A DNA stretch of 20,213 bases from Candidatus Omnitrophota bacterium (lineage in GTDB: Bacteria; Omnitrophota; Gorgyraeia; Aquiviventales; Aquiviventaceae): assembly GCA_016206685.1 (NCBI GenBank), contig JACQRB010000032.1, positions 1 to 20,213 on the forward strand, given 5' to 3'. The notes under the pieces were generated by a model. That model saw only the letters and a program-made list of their open reading frames with translations. It made no database searches and was not told the DNA's origin. A program made the translations under genes and the position numbers. Below are positions 6,804 to 14,179 of the stretch, piece after piece (the first letter of the stretch is position 1; each line of letters begins with the position of its first letter).

Positions 6804-7274
6804 TTAGCGTGGTTCCTTGCGACGGTACGCTTTGAAGGTCCGCCGCACTTCCCGGTCGAGCTCGCGCTTGCGCAGCACGTCCCGTTTTTCGTACTGGCGT
6901 TTGCCCTTGCAGACCGCCAGGTCCACCTTGGCCAACCCGTGTTTGAGATAGAGGCGCAAGGGAATCAGCGTCAGCCCGCGCCGGCTGAGCAAACCCTCGA
7001 GCCGATCGATCTGTTGCCGGTGCAGGAGGAGCTTGCGCTGGCGTTTGGGCTCGACGTTGAACCGCCCACCCTGCTCGTAGGGGCTGACATGCATATTATA
7101 CAGGAACACTTCACCCTCATCAATGCGGGCGAAGCTGTCATCGAGGCTGACGCGCCGGTTGCGCATGGCTTTGATTTCCGTCCCCACCAGCATGATCCCG
7201 CTCTCGAACGATTCCAGCACCTGGTAGTCGCGCAACGCCTTGCGGTTGGTGGCCAGGAGCGACGCCTCACTCAT
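6804..7274 (-). CDS. smpB: SsrA-binding protein SmpB
   Basis: Binds tmRNA and places it in the A site of stalled ribosomes. The 156-residue protein shows the family features: NRKALRDYQVLESFESGIMLVGTEIKAMR at the N-terminus, then the LYNMHVSPYEQGG region, RKLLLHRQQIDRL and LIPLRLYLKHGLAKVDLAVCKGKRQYEKR, with the basic C-terminal tail that becomes a helix on the ribosome. Its start codon overlaps the end of pcm by 8 bases, implying translational coupling; no separate Shine-Dalgarno is visible. ssrA follows 11 bases later on the same strand. Confidence 0.98.
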   Translation of the reverse strand: MSEASLLATNRKALRDYQVLESFESGIMLVGTEIKAMRNRRVSLDDSFARIDEGEVFLYNMHVSPYEQGGRFNVEPKRQRKLLLHRQQIDRLEGLLSRRGLTLIPLRLYLKHGLAKVDLAVCKGKRQYEKRDVLRKRELDREVRRTFKAYRRKEPR

Positions 7275-8052
7275 CGGGCGCGCGCAGCTCGTAGGATCCT
7301 TTCTCCGTGGCCTTGAGGGCGCCCTGGATCCGGCCCATCATGGGGACAAACCGTACCGGGATCACCACCTCGCGCACCAGGCCCTTCGTTTTTTTCCTGA
7401 ACACGACCAGCTCCTGCTCGTCCTCTCCCATGGGAATCACCAGGCGGCCCCGCACGGCGAGCTGCTCGACGAGCGGCTCAGGCAGGGTGGGCGCGGCCGC
7501 GGTGACGATGATGGCGTCGAAGGGGGCTTCCTCCGGCCATCCCAGGTACCCGTCCCCCACCTGGACGTGGATTGACGTCAGACCAAGCTCCAGGAGGGTG
7601 TGCTTGGCGCGCCGGGCCAGCGCGTCAATGAGCTCGATGGTATAGACCCGGTCAGTGAGCCGGGCCAACACGGCGGCCTGATAGCCGGAGCCTGTCCCGA
7701 TCTCCAGGACCTTCTGGTGCGGTTTGAGATCGGCCAGTTCCGTCATCAGCGCGACGATGTACGGCTGGGAGATGGTCTGTCCTTCCCCGATGGGGAGCGG
7801 ACGATCCTCGTAGGCAAAGGCCTGCAGTTCAGGCGGGACAAACCGATGGCGCGGCACCGCGCGCATCGCCTCCAGCACCCGGAGGTTGACGATGGGGGTG
7901 CGGCCATCCTGGCTGGTCATGAGCTGCTGGCGGACCATCTGCTCGCGAAGGGCGGCCTCGCGCTCCTCATCGGCGAGTGCGGCGCCGTTGGCGGCCCCGA
8001 TCCACCAGAGAACCATCAAGCACGCCGGCAGCGACCGGACCACGCGTCTCAT
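7267..8052 (-). CDS. pcm: Protein-L-isoaspartate O-methyltransferase with a signal peptide
   Basis: Repairs isoaspartyl residues in damaged proteins using S-adenosylmethionine. The PCMT core is clear: RHRFVPPELQAFAYEDRPLPIGEGQTISQPYIVALM, motif I VLEIGTGSGYQAAVLA, then GDGYLGWPEEAPFDAIIVTAAAP and LVIPMG. The start at 8052 forms an ATGA overlap with the upstream methyltransferase stop; an in-frame ATG further upstream would overlap that gene more. With this start the N-terminus reads MRRVVRS, a hydrophobic stretch, then ALA-DEE, a convincing Sec signal peptide. Typical cytosolic PCMTs of about 210 residues lack it, so export or membrane anchoring is likely. The end overlaps smpB by 8 bases. 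Confidence 0.93.
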   Translation of the reverse strand: MRRVVRSLPACLMVLWWIGAANGAALADEEREAALREQMVRQQLMTSQDGRTPIVNLRVLEAMRAVPRHRFVPPELQAFAYEDRPLPIGEGQTISQPYIVALMTELADLKPHQKVLEIGTGSGYQAAVLARLTDRVYTIELIDALARRAKHTLLELGLTSIHVQVGDGYLGWPEEAPFDAIIVTAAAPTLPEPLVEQLAVRGRLVIPMGEDEQELVVFRKKTKGLVREVVIPVRFVPMMGRIQGALKATEKGSYELRAPDE

Positions 8053-8849
8053 GAGCGTTTTCGCAGCACGCTGACCATCCGCCATGAGAGATTCCCGCCG
8101 GCGAGGGGTTTCGTGAGATCGAAATCGGAGAACGCGCCTACGACGTCGAACATCCCTGACGCTTCCACCAGCGCCAGAAACTCCTGGGGCAGGATCAGCC
8201 GTGTCCGGGTGCGCTCACCCCGGATCTCGCGCTGCTCTCCCTCCTCGTCCACGGCAAACACCAGCTCATCCTCGAACGTCTGGCCGATCGGGTCCACGGA
8301 CTCCGGATGCTGGAGGTAGAAGACCCGGACCGTGGTCTTGCCCTGGGTCTGCTCCCATTGGTAGATCTCGTTGGCGATCTGATCCCATTTCGTCGGAATC
8401 CAAAAATCAGTCACGTACAGACCGTCAGGGTTCAGGTGCGCCCCGACCTCTCGGAGATGGCGGAGAATCTCGTCATTCGTCAGCAGGAACCGGAAGGTGT
8501 CCATCAGGCACACCGCCAGATCATGCGTGCCGGTCAGGGCCATCCGGCGCAGGTCGCCGACGGAAACGCCGACGGCCACCCCGGATTTTTTGGCTTCCTC
8601 TTGCGCAAACGCCACCATCTCCGGGCGCAGGTCAAAGCCGGTGGCGCGATAGCCGCGCCGCGCCATCTCCAGCAGATGCCGCCCGGCCCCGCAGCCGATG
8701 TCCAACATCGCGACGGCCTTGCGGCCCTGGCGCTTGGAGAGACAGGCTTCGAGGAAATCGCACTCGGCCGCCGTGTTCCACTGGTAGCCGATCGCGTAGT
8801 AGCGCGGATAGCTATAGACGCTGGCAGGCGAAGGATCAGGCACGCGCAT
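8049..8849 (-). CDS. Class I SAM-dependent methyltransferase, substrate unknown
   Basis: The 266-residue protein has a Rossmann-type methyltransferase core: motif I LDIGCGAGRHLLEMARRGYRATGFD near residues 49-73, acidic motif II after it, and a GDLRRM segment in the motif III region. The C-terminal half is strand-rich (RVFYLQHPE, TRTRLILPQEFLALVEASGMF), as in many small-molecule methyltransferases. No signal peptide is visible. It overlaps the ATP-grasp gene upstream by 14 bases and pcm downstream by an ATGA junction, so translation of the run is coupled. The substrate cannot be inferred. Confidence 0.87.
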   Translation of the reverse strand: MRVPDPSPASVYSYPRYYAIGYQWNTAAECDFLEACLSKRQGRKAVAMLDIGCGAGRHLLEMARRGYRATGFDLRPEMVAFAQEEAKKSGVAVGVSVGDLRRMALTGTHDLAVCLMDTFRFLLTNDEILRHLREVGAHLNPDGLYVTDFWIPTKWDQIANEIYQWEQTQGKTTVRVFYLQHPESVDPIGQTFEDELVFAVDEEGEQREIRGERTRTRLILPQEFLALVEASGMFDVVGAFSDFDLTKPLAGGNLSWRMVSVLRKRS

Positions 8850-9843
8850 GAGGAGCGATGGGCGCCGGCCGCGCCCAGACGGCCAGCCGCGTCCGCGCCG
8901 CCTCGAGGATCCGGCCGACGAGGCGCGCGTACGTCACGCCGAGATGCTCCGCCAACAACCCGAAGCTGCCTTCGGGATCGAGCGAGGGGAGCGGATTGAT
9001 CTCCAAGAACCACACGGTTCCCTGCTCATCGGCGCGCAGATCCACCCGGGCCATGTCGCGGCATCCCAGCGCCGCAAACATCTCCAGCGCGATGCGGCGC
9101 GCTTCGGCATCGAGCGCGTCGGTCAGCTCCAACGGCGTCGCCCACGACGCCGGCAGATCCTGTCTGACGACATGGCAGGACAGCCGGCTTTCAGGATGTA
9201 CCGGACGCTGGATGGCCGGGTACGCGGTGGGCGGGTGATTGCCGATCACGCAGACCGTCAGCTCCCCTTCTCCGACAAACTCCTCGATGATCAACGACTC
9301 CGGCCAGCGCTCGAACAGCCACTCGGCGCGCCGGTGCAGCGACGGCCTATCCTGGACCACCGCGCCTTCATCAATGCCGATGCCGGAGCCTTGATACCGC
9401 GGCTTGACGATCAGCGGAAAGGCGAGCGCCAATTCCGCGGGAATGGCTCCGGGATGATCCACGGCGATCCAGCGCGGAGTCGGCAGGCCGCAGGCCCTGG
9501 CCAGGCGCTTGCATGCCGCTTTATCCAGGCCCAGCGACAGCGCCAGGGGATCCGAACCGACGTAGGGAACATGGAGCAGCTCGAGGAGGGTCGGGACCCA
9601 GGCTTCCCGATGGCGTCCATGGGTCCCCTCGGCGATATTAAAAACCAGATCCACCTGGTCGAGCCCAGTCCTCGACGCAAGCAAATCAGCCGCGTTGCCT
9701 AGCCGCACGACGTGGTGGCCCAGCTCCTGCAACGCCGCGCACAACCGCTCGATCGTCCGCGGCGGGTCAAACTCGACCTGGCGCTCATCGCGCGGATCGG
9801 TCTGGAGATCGTAGGTGAGTCCAACGCGCATCATCGCTCGCAT
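8836..9843 (-). CDS. D-alanine--D-alanine ligase-like ATP-grasp protein
   Basis: The 335-residue protein resembles the Ddl branch of the ATP-grasp fold: VGLTYDL at the N-terminus, VDLVFNIAEGTHGRHREAWVPTLLELLHVPYVGSDP around residues 65-100, then LDKAACK, LIVKPRYQGSGIGI (ATP-binding Lys and glycine loop) and WFLEINPLPSLDPEGSF (Mg-binding Glu and Asn). Classical Ddl has EINTMPG here, so this is a ligase-like paralogue and its substrate is uncertain. The ATG at 9843 was chosen because GAGG lies 8 bases upstream; ATGs at 9834 and 9831 are alternatives. It begins the run ending in smpB-ssrA and overlaps the methyltransferase by 14 bases. Its start abuts the divergent tRNA-Leu promoter. Confidence 0.87.
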   Translation of the reverse strand: MRAMMRVGLTYDLQTDPRDERQVEFDPPRTIERLCAALQELGHHVVRLGNAADLLASRTGLDQVDLVFNIAEGTHGRHREAWVPTLLELLHVPYVGSDPLALSLGLDKAACKRLARACGLPTPRWIAVDHPGAIPAELALAFPLIVKPRYQGSGIGIDEGAVVQDRPSLHRRAEWLFERWPESLIIEEFVGEGELTVCVIGNHPPTAYPAIQRPVHPESRLSCHVVRQDLPASWATPLELTDALDAEARRIALEMFAALGCRDMARVDLRADEQGTVWFLEINPLPSLDPEGSFGLLAEHLGVTYARLVGRILEAARTRLAVWARPAPIAPHARA

Positions 9844-9873
9844 TTGACAGGCCTCGTCGCGCGTCGCTATACT
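9844..9873 (+). promoter_or_regulatory. Strong promoter of tRNA-Leu
   Basis: A perfect TTGACA (9844-9849) and TATACT (9868-9873) are separated by 18 bases. The predicted start near 9880 is about 9 bases before the mature tRNA. The -35 box directly abuts the start codon of the divergent ATP-grasp gene. Confidence 0.85.
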
Positions 9874-9888
9874 GCCAGAGCCTCTCAT

Positions 9889-9970
9889 GGGCGAGTGGCG
9901 GAACTGGCAGACGCGCGGGTCTCAGAAGCCCGTGCCGAAAGGCGTGGAGGTTCAACTCCTCTCTCGCCCA
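9889..9970 (+). tRNA. tRNA-Leu (anticodon CAG)
   Basis: A class II tRNA with acceptor stem GGGCGAG paired to CTCGCCC, D-arm with TGGCAGACG, anticodon loop CTCAGAA (anticodon CAG, leucine), a long variable arm (TGCC GAAA GGCG), and T-loop TTCAACT. The discriminator is A at 9970. The following bases are CTC, so CCA is not encoded here, unlike tRNA-Pro in this window. The 3' part lies antisense to the end of the carbonic anhydrase gene. Confidence 0.96.
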
Positions 9971-10479
9971 CTCTTCTCCTGCCGATAGATCTTGGCAAGT
10001 TCCACGTATTTCTTGACCCATCCACGGATATAGGCCAGGTCGCGCGCGCTCACCCGCCGAACCACCCGCGCCGGCGCTCCGACCACCAACACCCGAGGAG
10101 GCACGCGCGTGCCTTCGAGGACGACGCTCCCCGCCCCCACAATCGCCCCCTCGCCGATGTGGGCGCCGCTCAGGACGATCGCCCCGATGCCGATCATCGC
10201 GCCGCGCTCCACGACACAGCCATGGAGATTGACATGGTGCCCCACGTGGACGTGGTCACGAATCAGGCAGGGGTGGGCATCATCCACGTGCAGGATCGAG
10301 CCGTCTTGAATGTTGGTCGCCGCGCCGATGGCGATCCGGTTGACATCGCCCCGCACGACACAATTGAACCAGATGCCGGCTTCCTTCGCGACCGTCACGC
10401 GGCCGATCACGGCGGCGCCAGGCGCAATAAACGCCGTCGGATGAATGCGTGGAGCGGCGCGGCGATACGACACGATCAT
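9952..10479 (-). CDS. Gamma-carbonic anhydrase family protein (left-handed beta-helix)
   Basis: The 175-residue protein shows the hexapeptide-repeat pattern of a left-handed beta-helix and the gamma-carbonic anhydrase signature: VVRGDVNRIAIGAATNIQDGSILHV, then VGHHVNLHGC. The three candidate metal ligands are His64, His81 and His86. It resembles the YrdA/PaaY group, small trimeric cytosolic proteins of which some hydrate CO2 and others have no proven activity. It starts 6 bases after the pgeF stop and is the last gene of the lpdA run. Its stop codon lies inside the oppositely oriented tRNA-Leu, a 19-base overlap with the T-arm and acceptor stem. Confidence 0.94.
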   Translation of the reverse strand: MIVSYRRAAPRIHPTAFIAPGAAVIGRVTVAKEAGIWFNCVVRGDVNRIAIGAATNIQDGSILHVDDAHPCLIRDHVHVGHHVNLHGCVVERGAMIGIGAIVLSGAHIGEGAIVGAGSVVLEGTRVPPRVLVVGAPARVVRRVSARDLAYIRGWVKKYVELAKIYRQEKSGRERS

Positions 10480-10485
10480 CTGACG

Positions 10486-11184
10486 TTACGGGCGGATCAT
10501 CACAAAGGACAAGAGCCGCCCGCTACCCTCCCCTTCCCGACGGACGGAGTACCACCGGGCCGGCTCGCACGCGGTGCATCGCCCGGAGTCCACCACCTGG
10601 GCCCTGGGCACCCCGCCCGCCAAGAGCTGCTGGGTGGCGTAGCCGATCAAATCACAGACCCGCCGACCCCTGCGCGTGGAGACAAACCGTCCAAAGCGCG
10701 GCAGGAACTCCCGGCCGACGCCGTAACAACACGGCCGGATCGCCGGCCCGATTCCGATCCAGAGATGCGCCGGGTCGCTGTGATAGACGTGCCGCAGGAG
10801 GCTCAGCGCCCGCAGGGGCAACTGAGCCGTGAGCCCGCGCCAGCCGGCATGGATCAGCCCGACGACCCGTTGGATGGGATCCCAGAAGACGATCGGCAGG
10901 CAATCGGCGCTTCGGATGATCAGCGCCAGGCCCGGCGTCCGGGTCGTCAACCCATCGCAGCCTGGCAGCGGATCGGCCGGAGCGCGCGGGACCTCGAGCG
11001 CGGCCACGCTGGCCCCATGGGGTTGCGCGGCGAAGGCCAGGCCGGCCGGGGCGGCCAGACGCATGCGCAATCCCTCCACATCACAGGATCGATCGGTGAT
11101 CCCGGCCGCCACGCCGTGGCTCATGCGCGGGAACGCGAATCGCCACAGCCCGGGCCGCCAGGGTCTGAACTCATTCCCCGCCAT
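10486..11184 (-). CDS. pgeF: Peptidoglycan editing factor PgeF (YfiH/DUF152)
   Basis: Members of this copper/zinc family act as multi-purpose purine nucleoside enzymes (also called polyphenol oxidase) and have been linked to correct peptidoglycan stem composition. The 232-residue protein shows the metal-ligand motifs in order: QPHG (His56), SADCLP (Cys95) and HAGWRG (His112), then GPAIRPCCYGVG. The first motif is usually QVHG; the change does not touch the ligand. It overlaps the M23 peptidase upstream by 14 bases and is followed after 6 bases by the carbonic anhydrase. The pairing with a peptidoglycan hydrolase is consistent with a cell-wall role. Confidence 0.94.
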   Translation of the reverse strand: MAGNEFRPWRPGLWRFAFPRMSHGVAAGITDRSCDVEGLRMRLAAPAGLAFAAQPHGASVAALEVPRAPADPLPGCDGLTTRTPGLALIIRSADCLPIVFWDPIQRVVGLIHAGWRGLTAQLPLRALSLLRHVYHSDPAHLWIGIGPAIRPCCYGVGREFLPRFGRFVSTRRGRRVCDLIGYATQQLLAGGVPRAQVVDSGRCTACEPARWYSVRREGEGSGRLLSFVMIRP

Positions 11185-11749
11185 CCGCCTCGGATCCTTC
11201 CGGCTCGCCGACCGGCTCCAGCAGCGCCAGCCCCATCGTGGCAGGATCCAGCGGTCTGCCGGCCTGCTGCACTTCCAGATGCAGGTGCGATTTGATCAGA
11301 GGGTTCCTCGCGTTGCCCGTCTTGCCGACCGTCGCGATCGCTTGGCCCTGGCGCACGCGGTCACCCACGTCCACCGCAAGCGTATCCAGATGCGCGTAGA
11401 GGCTGTGGAAATCGTCGTGATGCTCAAGCTCCAGATAGCGTCCGAGCCCGCGATGCTTGCCGCTGGCGATCACCCGACCGCTGCGGATGGCTCGCACCGG
11501 GCTGCCCAGCGGCGCCTCAATATCCACGCCGCGATGGCGGCGATGACCGCTGCGGGGAGCGCCGAACCGGCCGTCCCCCTTCGCGTCATGGCGAATGACC
11601 AAGGGCCGGTGGTCCAGCGGCGCCATCACCTCGACCCGGTTCACGTACGGCAACTGCTGGACGCCCCACGCCAGCGCCGCCCCGCACAACGCCCCCGGCA
11701 CAAAGGACGGCCACTGCACCGCACGCGCCCATCGCGCCATGCGCCCCAT
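11171..11749 (-). CDS. M23 (LytM-type) metallopeptidase, membrane-anchored
   Basis: The 192-residue protein has an N-terminal hydrophobic segment (about residues 13-30) following an Arg-rich start, suiting a signal anchor, and a LytM domain that cuts peptidoglycan cross-bridges. The zinc and catalytic residues are intact: His72 and Asp76 in HRGVDI, His120 in YAH, and His155/His157 in SHLHLE. It begins one base after the pfkB stop and overlaps pgeF by 14 bases. No coiled-coil region is evident, so it is unlike the EnvC/NlpD activators in domain makeup, and it should be an active enzyme. Confidence 0.93.
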   Translation of the reverse strand: MGRMARWARAVQWPSFVPGALCGAALAWGVQQLPYVNRVEVMAPLDHRPLVIRHDAKGDGRFGAPRSGHRRHRGVDIEAPLGSPVRAIRSGRVIASGKHRGLGRYLELEHHDDFHSLYAHLDTLAVDVGDRVRQGQAIATVGKTGNARNPLIKSHLHLEVQQAGRPLDPATMGLALLEPVGEPEGSEADGGE

Positions 11750-11750
11750 C

Positions 11751-12653
11751 CTAGCACAATCCGGAGAGGCGCTTGAGGTTCGCCAGCCGCCGCTCGAACC
11801 GGGCCGCGGTCAGGCGCTGCAGCCCCGCGACGCCGACGGCCTCCACGCAGAACGAGCCGATCACCGAGCCGTACAGCATGGCGTGGCGCAGCACGTCCAC
11901 ATCAATCCGCTTCGCGCGATCGAGGACCCCCAGCACCCCTCCGGCGAACGAATCCCCCGCGCCGGTCGGATCCACCGTCTCATCCACCGGATAGGCCGGC
12001 ACCCAGACCATCGAGCGCCCGCACCATCCGACCGCGCCGTACCAGCCTTGTTTGATGATGATGACCGACGGACCCGCGCGGCGCAGCCACGCGCCCATGG
12101 CGCGATGGGAACGGGCCTGGGTCAACAGCCGCGCTTCCTCTTCATTCAGGAAGATCATGTCCACCCGGCGCAGCAACGTGAGGAGTGCTTCGCGCTCGTG
12201 CCGGATCCAGTGGTCAATGGTGTCCACGGCGATCAGGCGGGGCCGCTCGACCTGCGAGAGGACCAGCCCCTGCAGCCGCGGATCGATGTTGGCGAGAAAG
12301 ACGCTGGAGGAGGACCGGGCTTGCGGGGGGAGGTGCGGCCGGAACGTCTCGAAGACCCCCAACCGCAGGCCGGTCGTGTCGCGGCTGGCGAAATCTTCGC
12401 TATAGCGGCCGGCCCAGCGAAACGTCTTGCCCGGCAAGACGGCTAACCCGGCCAGATCCACGCGAGGGTGGCGCAGCGCGCGGCGCAAGGACGGGGGAAA
12501 ATCGCCTCCCACGGCCGCCACGATGCGCACCGTGGTGGAGCGCCTGGCCGCCAGCGAGAAATAGGTGGCCGATCCCCCGAGCCGGCGCGGATAGGTGCCC
12601 CGAGAGGTGGTGATGGAATCCAACGCCACAGAGCCGACCACCACGATCGCCAT
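11751..12653 (-). CDS. PfkB/ribokinase-family carbohydrate kinase
   Basis: Phosphorylates a sugar or nucleoside with ATP. The N-terminal strand VVVGSVALDSI and the glycine-rich LGGSATYFSLAA (about residues 25-36) match the first PfkB signature; the second signature DPTGAGDSFAGG, with catalytic Asp in GAGD, lies near residue 230. The 300-residue length is typical. AGGAG stands 5 bases before the ATG. It follows lpdA after 10 bases and precedes the M23 peptidase by one base. The substrate is not assignable from sequence alone; the acceptor may be a sugar or a nucleoside. Confidence 0.92.
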   Translation of the reverse strand: MAIVVVGSVALDSITTSRGTYPRRLGGSATYFSLAARRSTTVRIVAAVGGDFPPSLRRALRHPRVDLAGLAVLPGKTFRWAGRYSEDFASRDTTGLRLGVFETFRPHLPPQARSSSSVFLANIDPRLQGLVLSQVERPRLIAVDTIDHWIRHEREALLTLLRRVDMIFLNEEEARLLTQARSHRAMGAWLRRAGPSVIIIKQGWYGAVGWCGRSMVWVPAYPVDETVDPTGAGDSFAGGVLGVLDRAKRIDVDVLRHAMLYGSVIGSFCVEAVGVAGLQRLTAARFERRLANLKRLSGLC

Positions 12654-12663
12654 GCGTCTCCTG

Positions 12664-14058
12664 TTACGGTGTTTTGATCCGAGCCTGTTGAGCCGTGTAG
12701 AGCGCCTCGCCGTAGAGTTGGGCCGCCGCCTCGCTGAGGGCTTCCGGCAGCGTCGGATGGGCGGTGATCGTGCGGCTCAACTGTTTTGCCGTCAACCCGT
12801 GATGAAGCGCCAGCACCGCCAGATGGATGAGCGAGGAGGCCTGCGCTCCCACGATCGTCGCGCCGAGCAGGCGATCCGTGGCGGCGTCCGCGATGAGCTT
12901 CACGAACCCTTCCGGTTCCTCATCGCAGAGGCTCTTGCCCAGCGCCGCAAACGGAAAGCGGCTCACGCGGTACGCGCCGCTGATTTGGGATTCGAGCACG
13001 CCCACCTGCGCGAGCTCCGGATCGGTGTAGGCGCAGCGGGGCACCAGATGGGAGCCGAGCATGGCCGAGGAGTCGCCCATGAGATTGGCAACCGCCACGC
13101 CCCCCTCATGACTGGCCAGATGCGCCAACCCGTGACCCTTGAGGCAGTCTCCAATCGCCGCGATGTGCGGCTGGGAGGTCAGCAGGCGCTCGTTCACTTC
13201 GATGCCGTGGCGCGTCGGAATGCCGAGCGGCTCAAGTCCCAGGCCTTCGCTGTTGGGTTGGATGCCCACGGCGATGAGGCATCGCTCGGCCGTCAGCGCC
13301 TGGCCCGAGGAGACGCTCGCGCGCACCCCCTCGGCTGAACTCGTCAATGACTCGACGCTCGTGCCGGTCAGCACGCTCACCCCGCGCGCCTGGAGAACTC
13401 GCGACAGGACGCGCACCGCCTCCCCGTCCTCCGTCGGCAACAAGTGCGGCTGCGGCTCGATCAGCGTCACCGGCACGCCAAACGCGGCGAAGCACGAGGC
13501 GAACTCGCAGCCGATGACCCCACCGCCGATGATGAGCAGCGACGCCGGCAGCGAGGGAAGCGTCAGCAGCTCCCGGTAGGACAGCAGCCGGTCCCCGTCA
13601 AACGCCCACGGCCCAGGTTGAGGGCGCGCGCCGGTGGCCACCACGAACCGCTCGGCCGAGAGCGTCCGGGTCTGGCCCTCATGGCGAAGGCGCACGCTGT
13701 GGGCATCCTCCAAGACGGCTTCACCGGGGATGAGCGCGACTTGATGATGACGCAGCAAATCCACCACGCCCCGGCGCAAGCCCTCGATGATGCGGCGGTT
13801 GCGTGCCAGGACAACCGGGTAATCCAGCTGCACCCCGTGGACCCGAATGCCAAGCCGGTCGGCCTGGCGGATGCGGCCGATGGTGTGGGCGACGGCCATG
13901 AGGGCTTTCGTCGGGATGCAGCCGACGTTGAGGCAGACCCCGCCCCAGTCTCCCCGTTCGATGAGGGCGGTGCGCAATCCCCGCCGGCGGGCAGCCAGGG
14001 CTGCGGCATAGCCGCCCGGGCCGCTGCCGATCACCGCCAGGTCATACTCGAAGCTCAT
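12664..14058 (-). CDS. lpdA: Dihydrolipoyl dehydrogenase (E3)
   Basis: A FAD- and NAD-dependent flavoenzyme that reoxidises dihydrolipoamide in 2-oxoacid dehydrogenase or glycine-cleavage complexes. The 464-residue protein has the FAD-binding GSGPGGYAAA, the redox disulfide Cys42/Cys47 in GGVCLNVGCIPTKAL, the NAD-binding GGGVIGCEFA, ATGARPQPG, IGDC, and the C-terminal dimer His434-Glu439 pair in AHPTLPEAL. All catalytic elements are present. No E1 or E2 subunit lies nearby, so the partner complex is unknown. The canonical N-terminus fixes the start at 14058, although the promoter is so close that only a few leader bases remain. Confidence 0.96.
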   Translation of the reverse strand: MSFEYDLAVIGSGPGGYAAALAARRRGLRTALIERGDWGGVCLNVGCIPTKALMAVAHTIGRIRQADRLGIRVHGVQLDYPVVLARNRRIIEGLRRGVVDLLRHHQVALIPGEAVLEDAHSVRLRHEGQTRTLSAERFVVATGARPQPGPWAFDGDRLLSYRELLTLPSLPASLLIIGGGVIGCEFASCFAAFGVPVTLIEPQPHLLPTEDGEAVRVLSRVLQARGVSVLTGTSVESLTSSAEGVRASVSSGQALTAERCLIAVGIQPNSEGLGLEPLGIPTRHGIEVNERLLTSQPHIAAIGDCLKGHGLAHLASHEGGVAVANLMGDSSAMLGSHLVPRCAYTDPELAQVGVLESQISGAYRVSRFPFAALGKSLCDEEPEGFVKLIADAATDRLLGATIVGAQASSLIHLAVLALHHGLTAKQLSRTITAHPTLPEALSEAAAQLYGEALYTAQQARIKTP

Positions 14059-14067
14059 CTCCCGGTC

Positions 14068-14096
14068 ATTCTATCGGGCTTTCCGCAGCCAGTCAA
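14068..14096 (-). promoter_or_regulatory. Promoter of the lpdA run, nearly leaderless
   Basis: On the minus strand TTGACT (14096-14091) and TAGAAT (14073-14068) are separated by exactly 17 bases, each 5 of 6 to consensus. The predicted start near 14061 is only about 3 bases before the ATG at 14058, so the transcript should be leaderless or nearly so. Confidence 0.75.
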
Positions 14097-14114
14097 AACC
14101 TCTGTCTTGAGGAC

Positions 14115-14143
14115 TTGTCAAACGCCGGGCTTTTCGCTACGAT
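14115..14143 (+). promoter_or_regulatory. Promoter of the YbaK-like gene
   Basis: TTGTCA (14115-14120; 5 of 6) and TACGAT (14138-14143; 4 of 6) with a 17-base spacer. The predicted start near 14150 leaves a leader of about 30 bases containing GGAGG at 14169-14173, 6 bases before the ATG. Confidence 0.55.
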
Positions 14144-14179
14144 AACCCAAACTTCCCGCCACCAAACCGGAGGTGCACG

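Noticed and set aside
7267..9843. ATP-grasp plus methyltransferase plus PCMT as a graspetide-type peptide-modification cluster
   Set aside because: Such clusters pair an ATP-grasp ligase with a PCMT, but here the ATP-grasp is of the D-Ala ligase-like branch, the PCMT has a signal peptide, no precursor-peptide frame is visible, and the run ends in smpB-ssrA. A general repair operon is simpler.
9712..11295. 527-codon open frame on the plus strand
   Set aside because: It runs through tRNA-Leu and antisense to the carbonic anhydrase and pgeF; no family features were seen.
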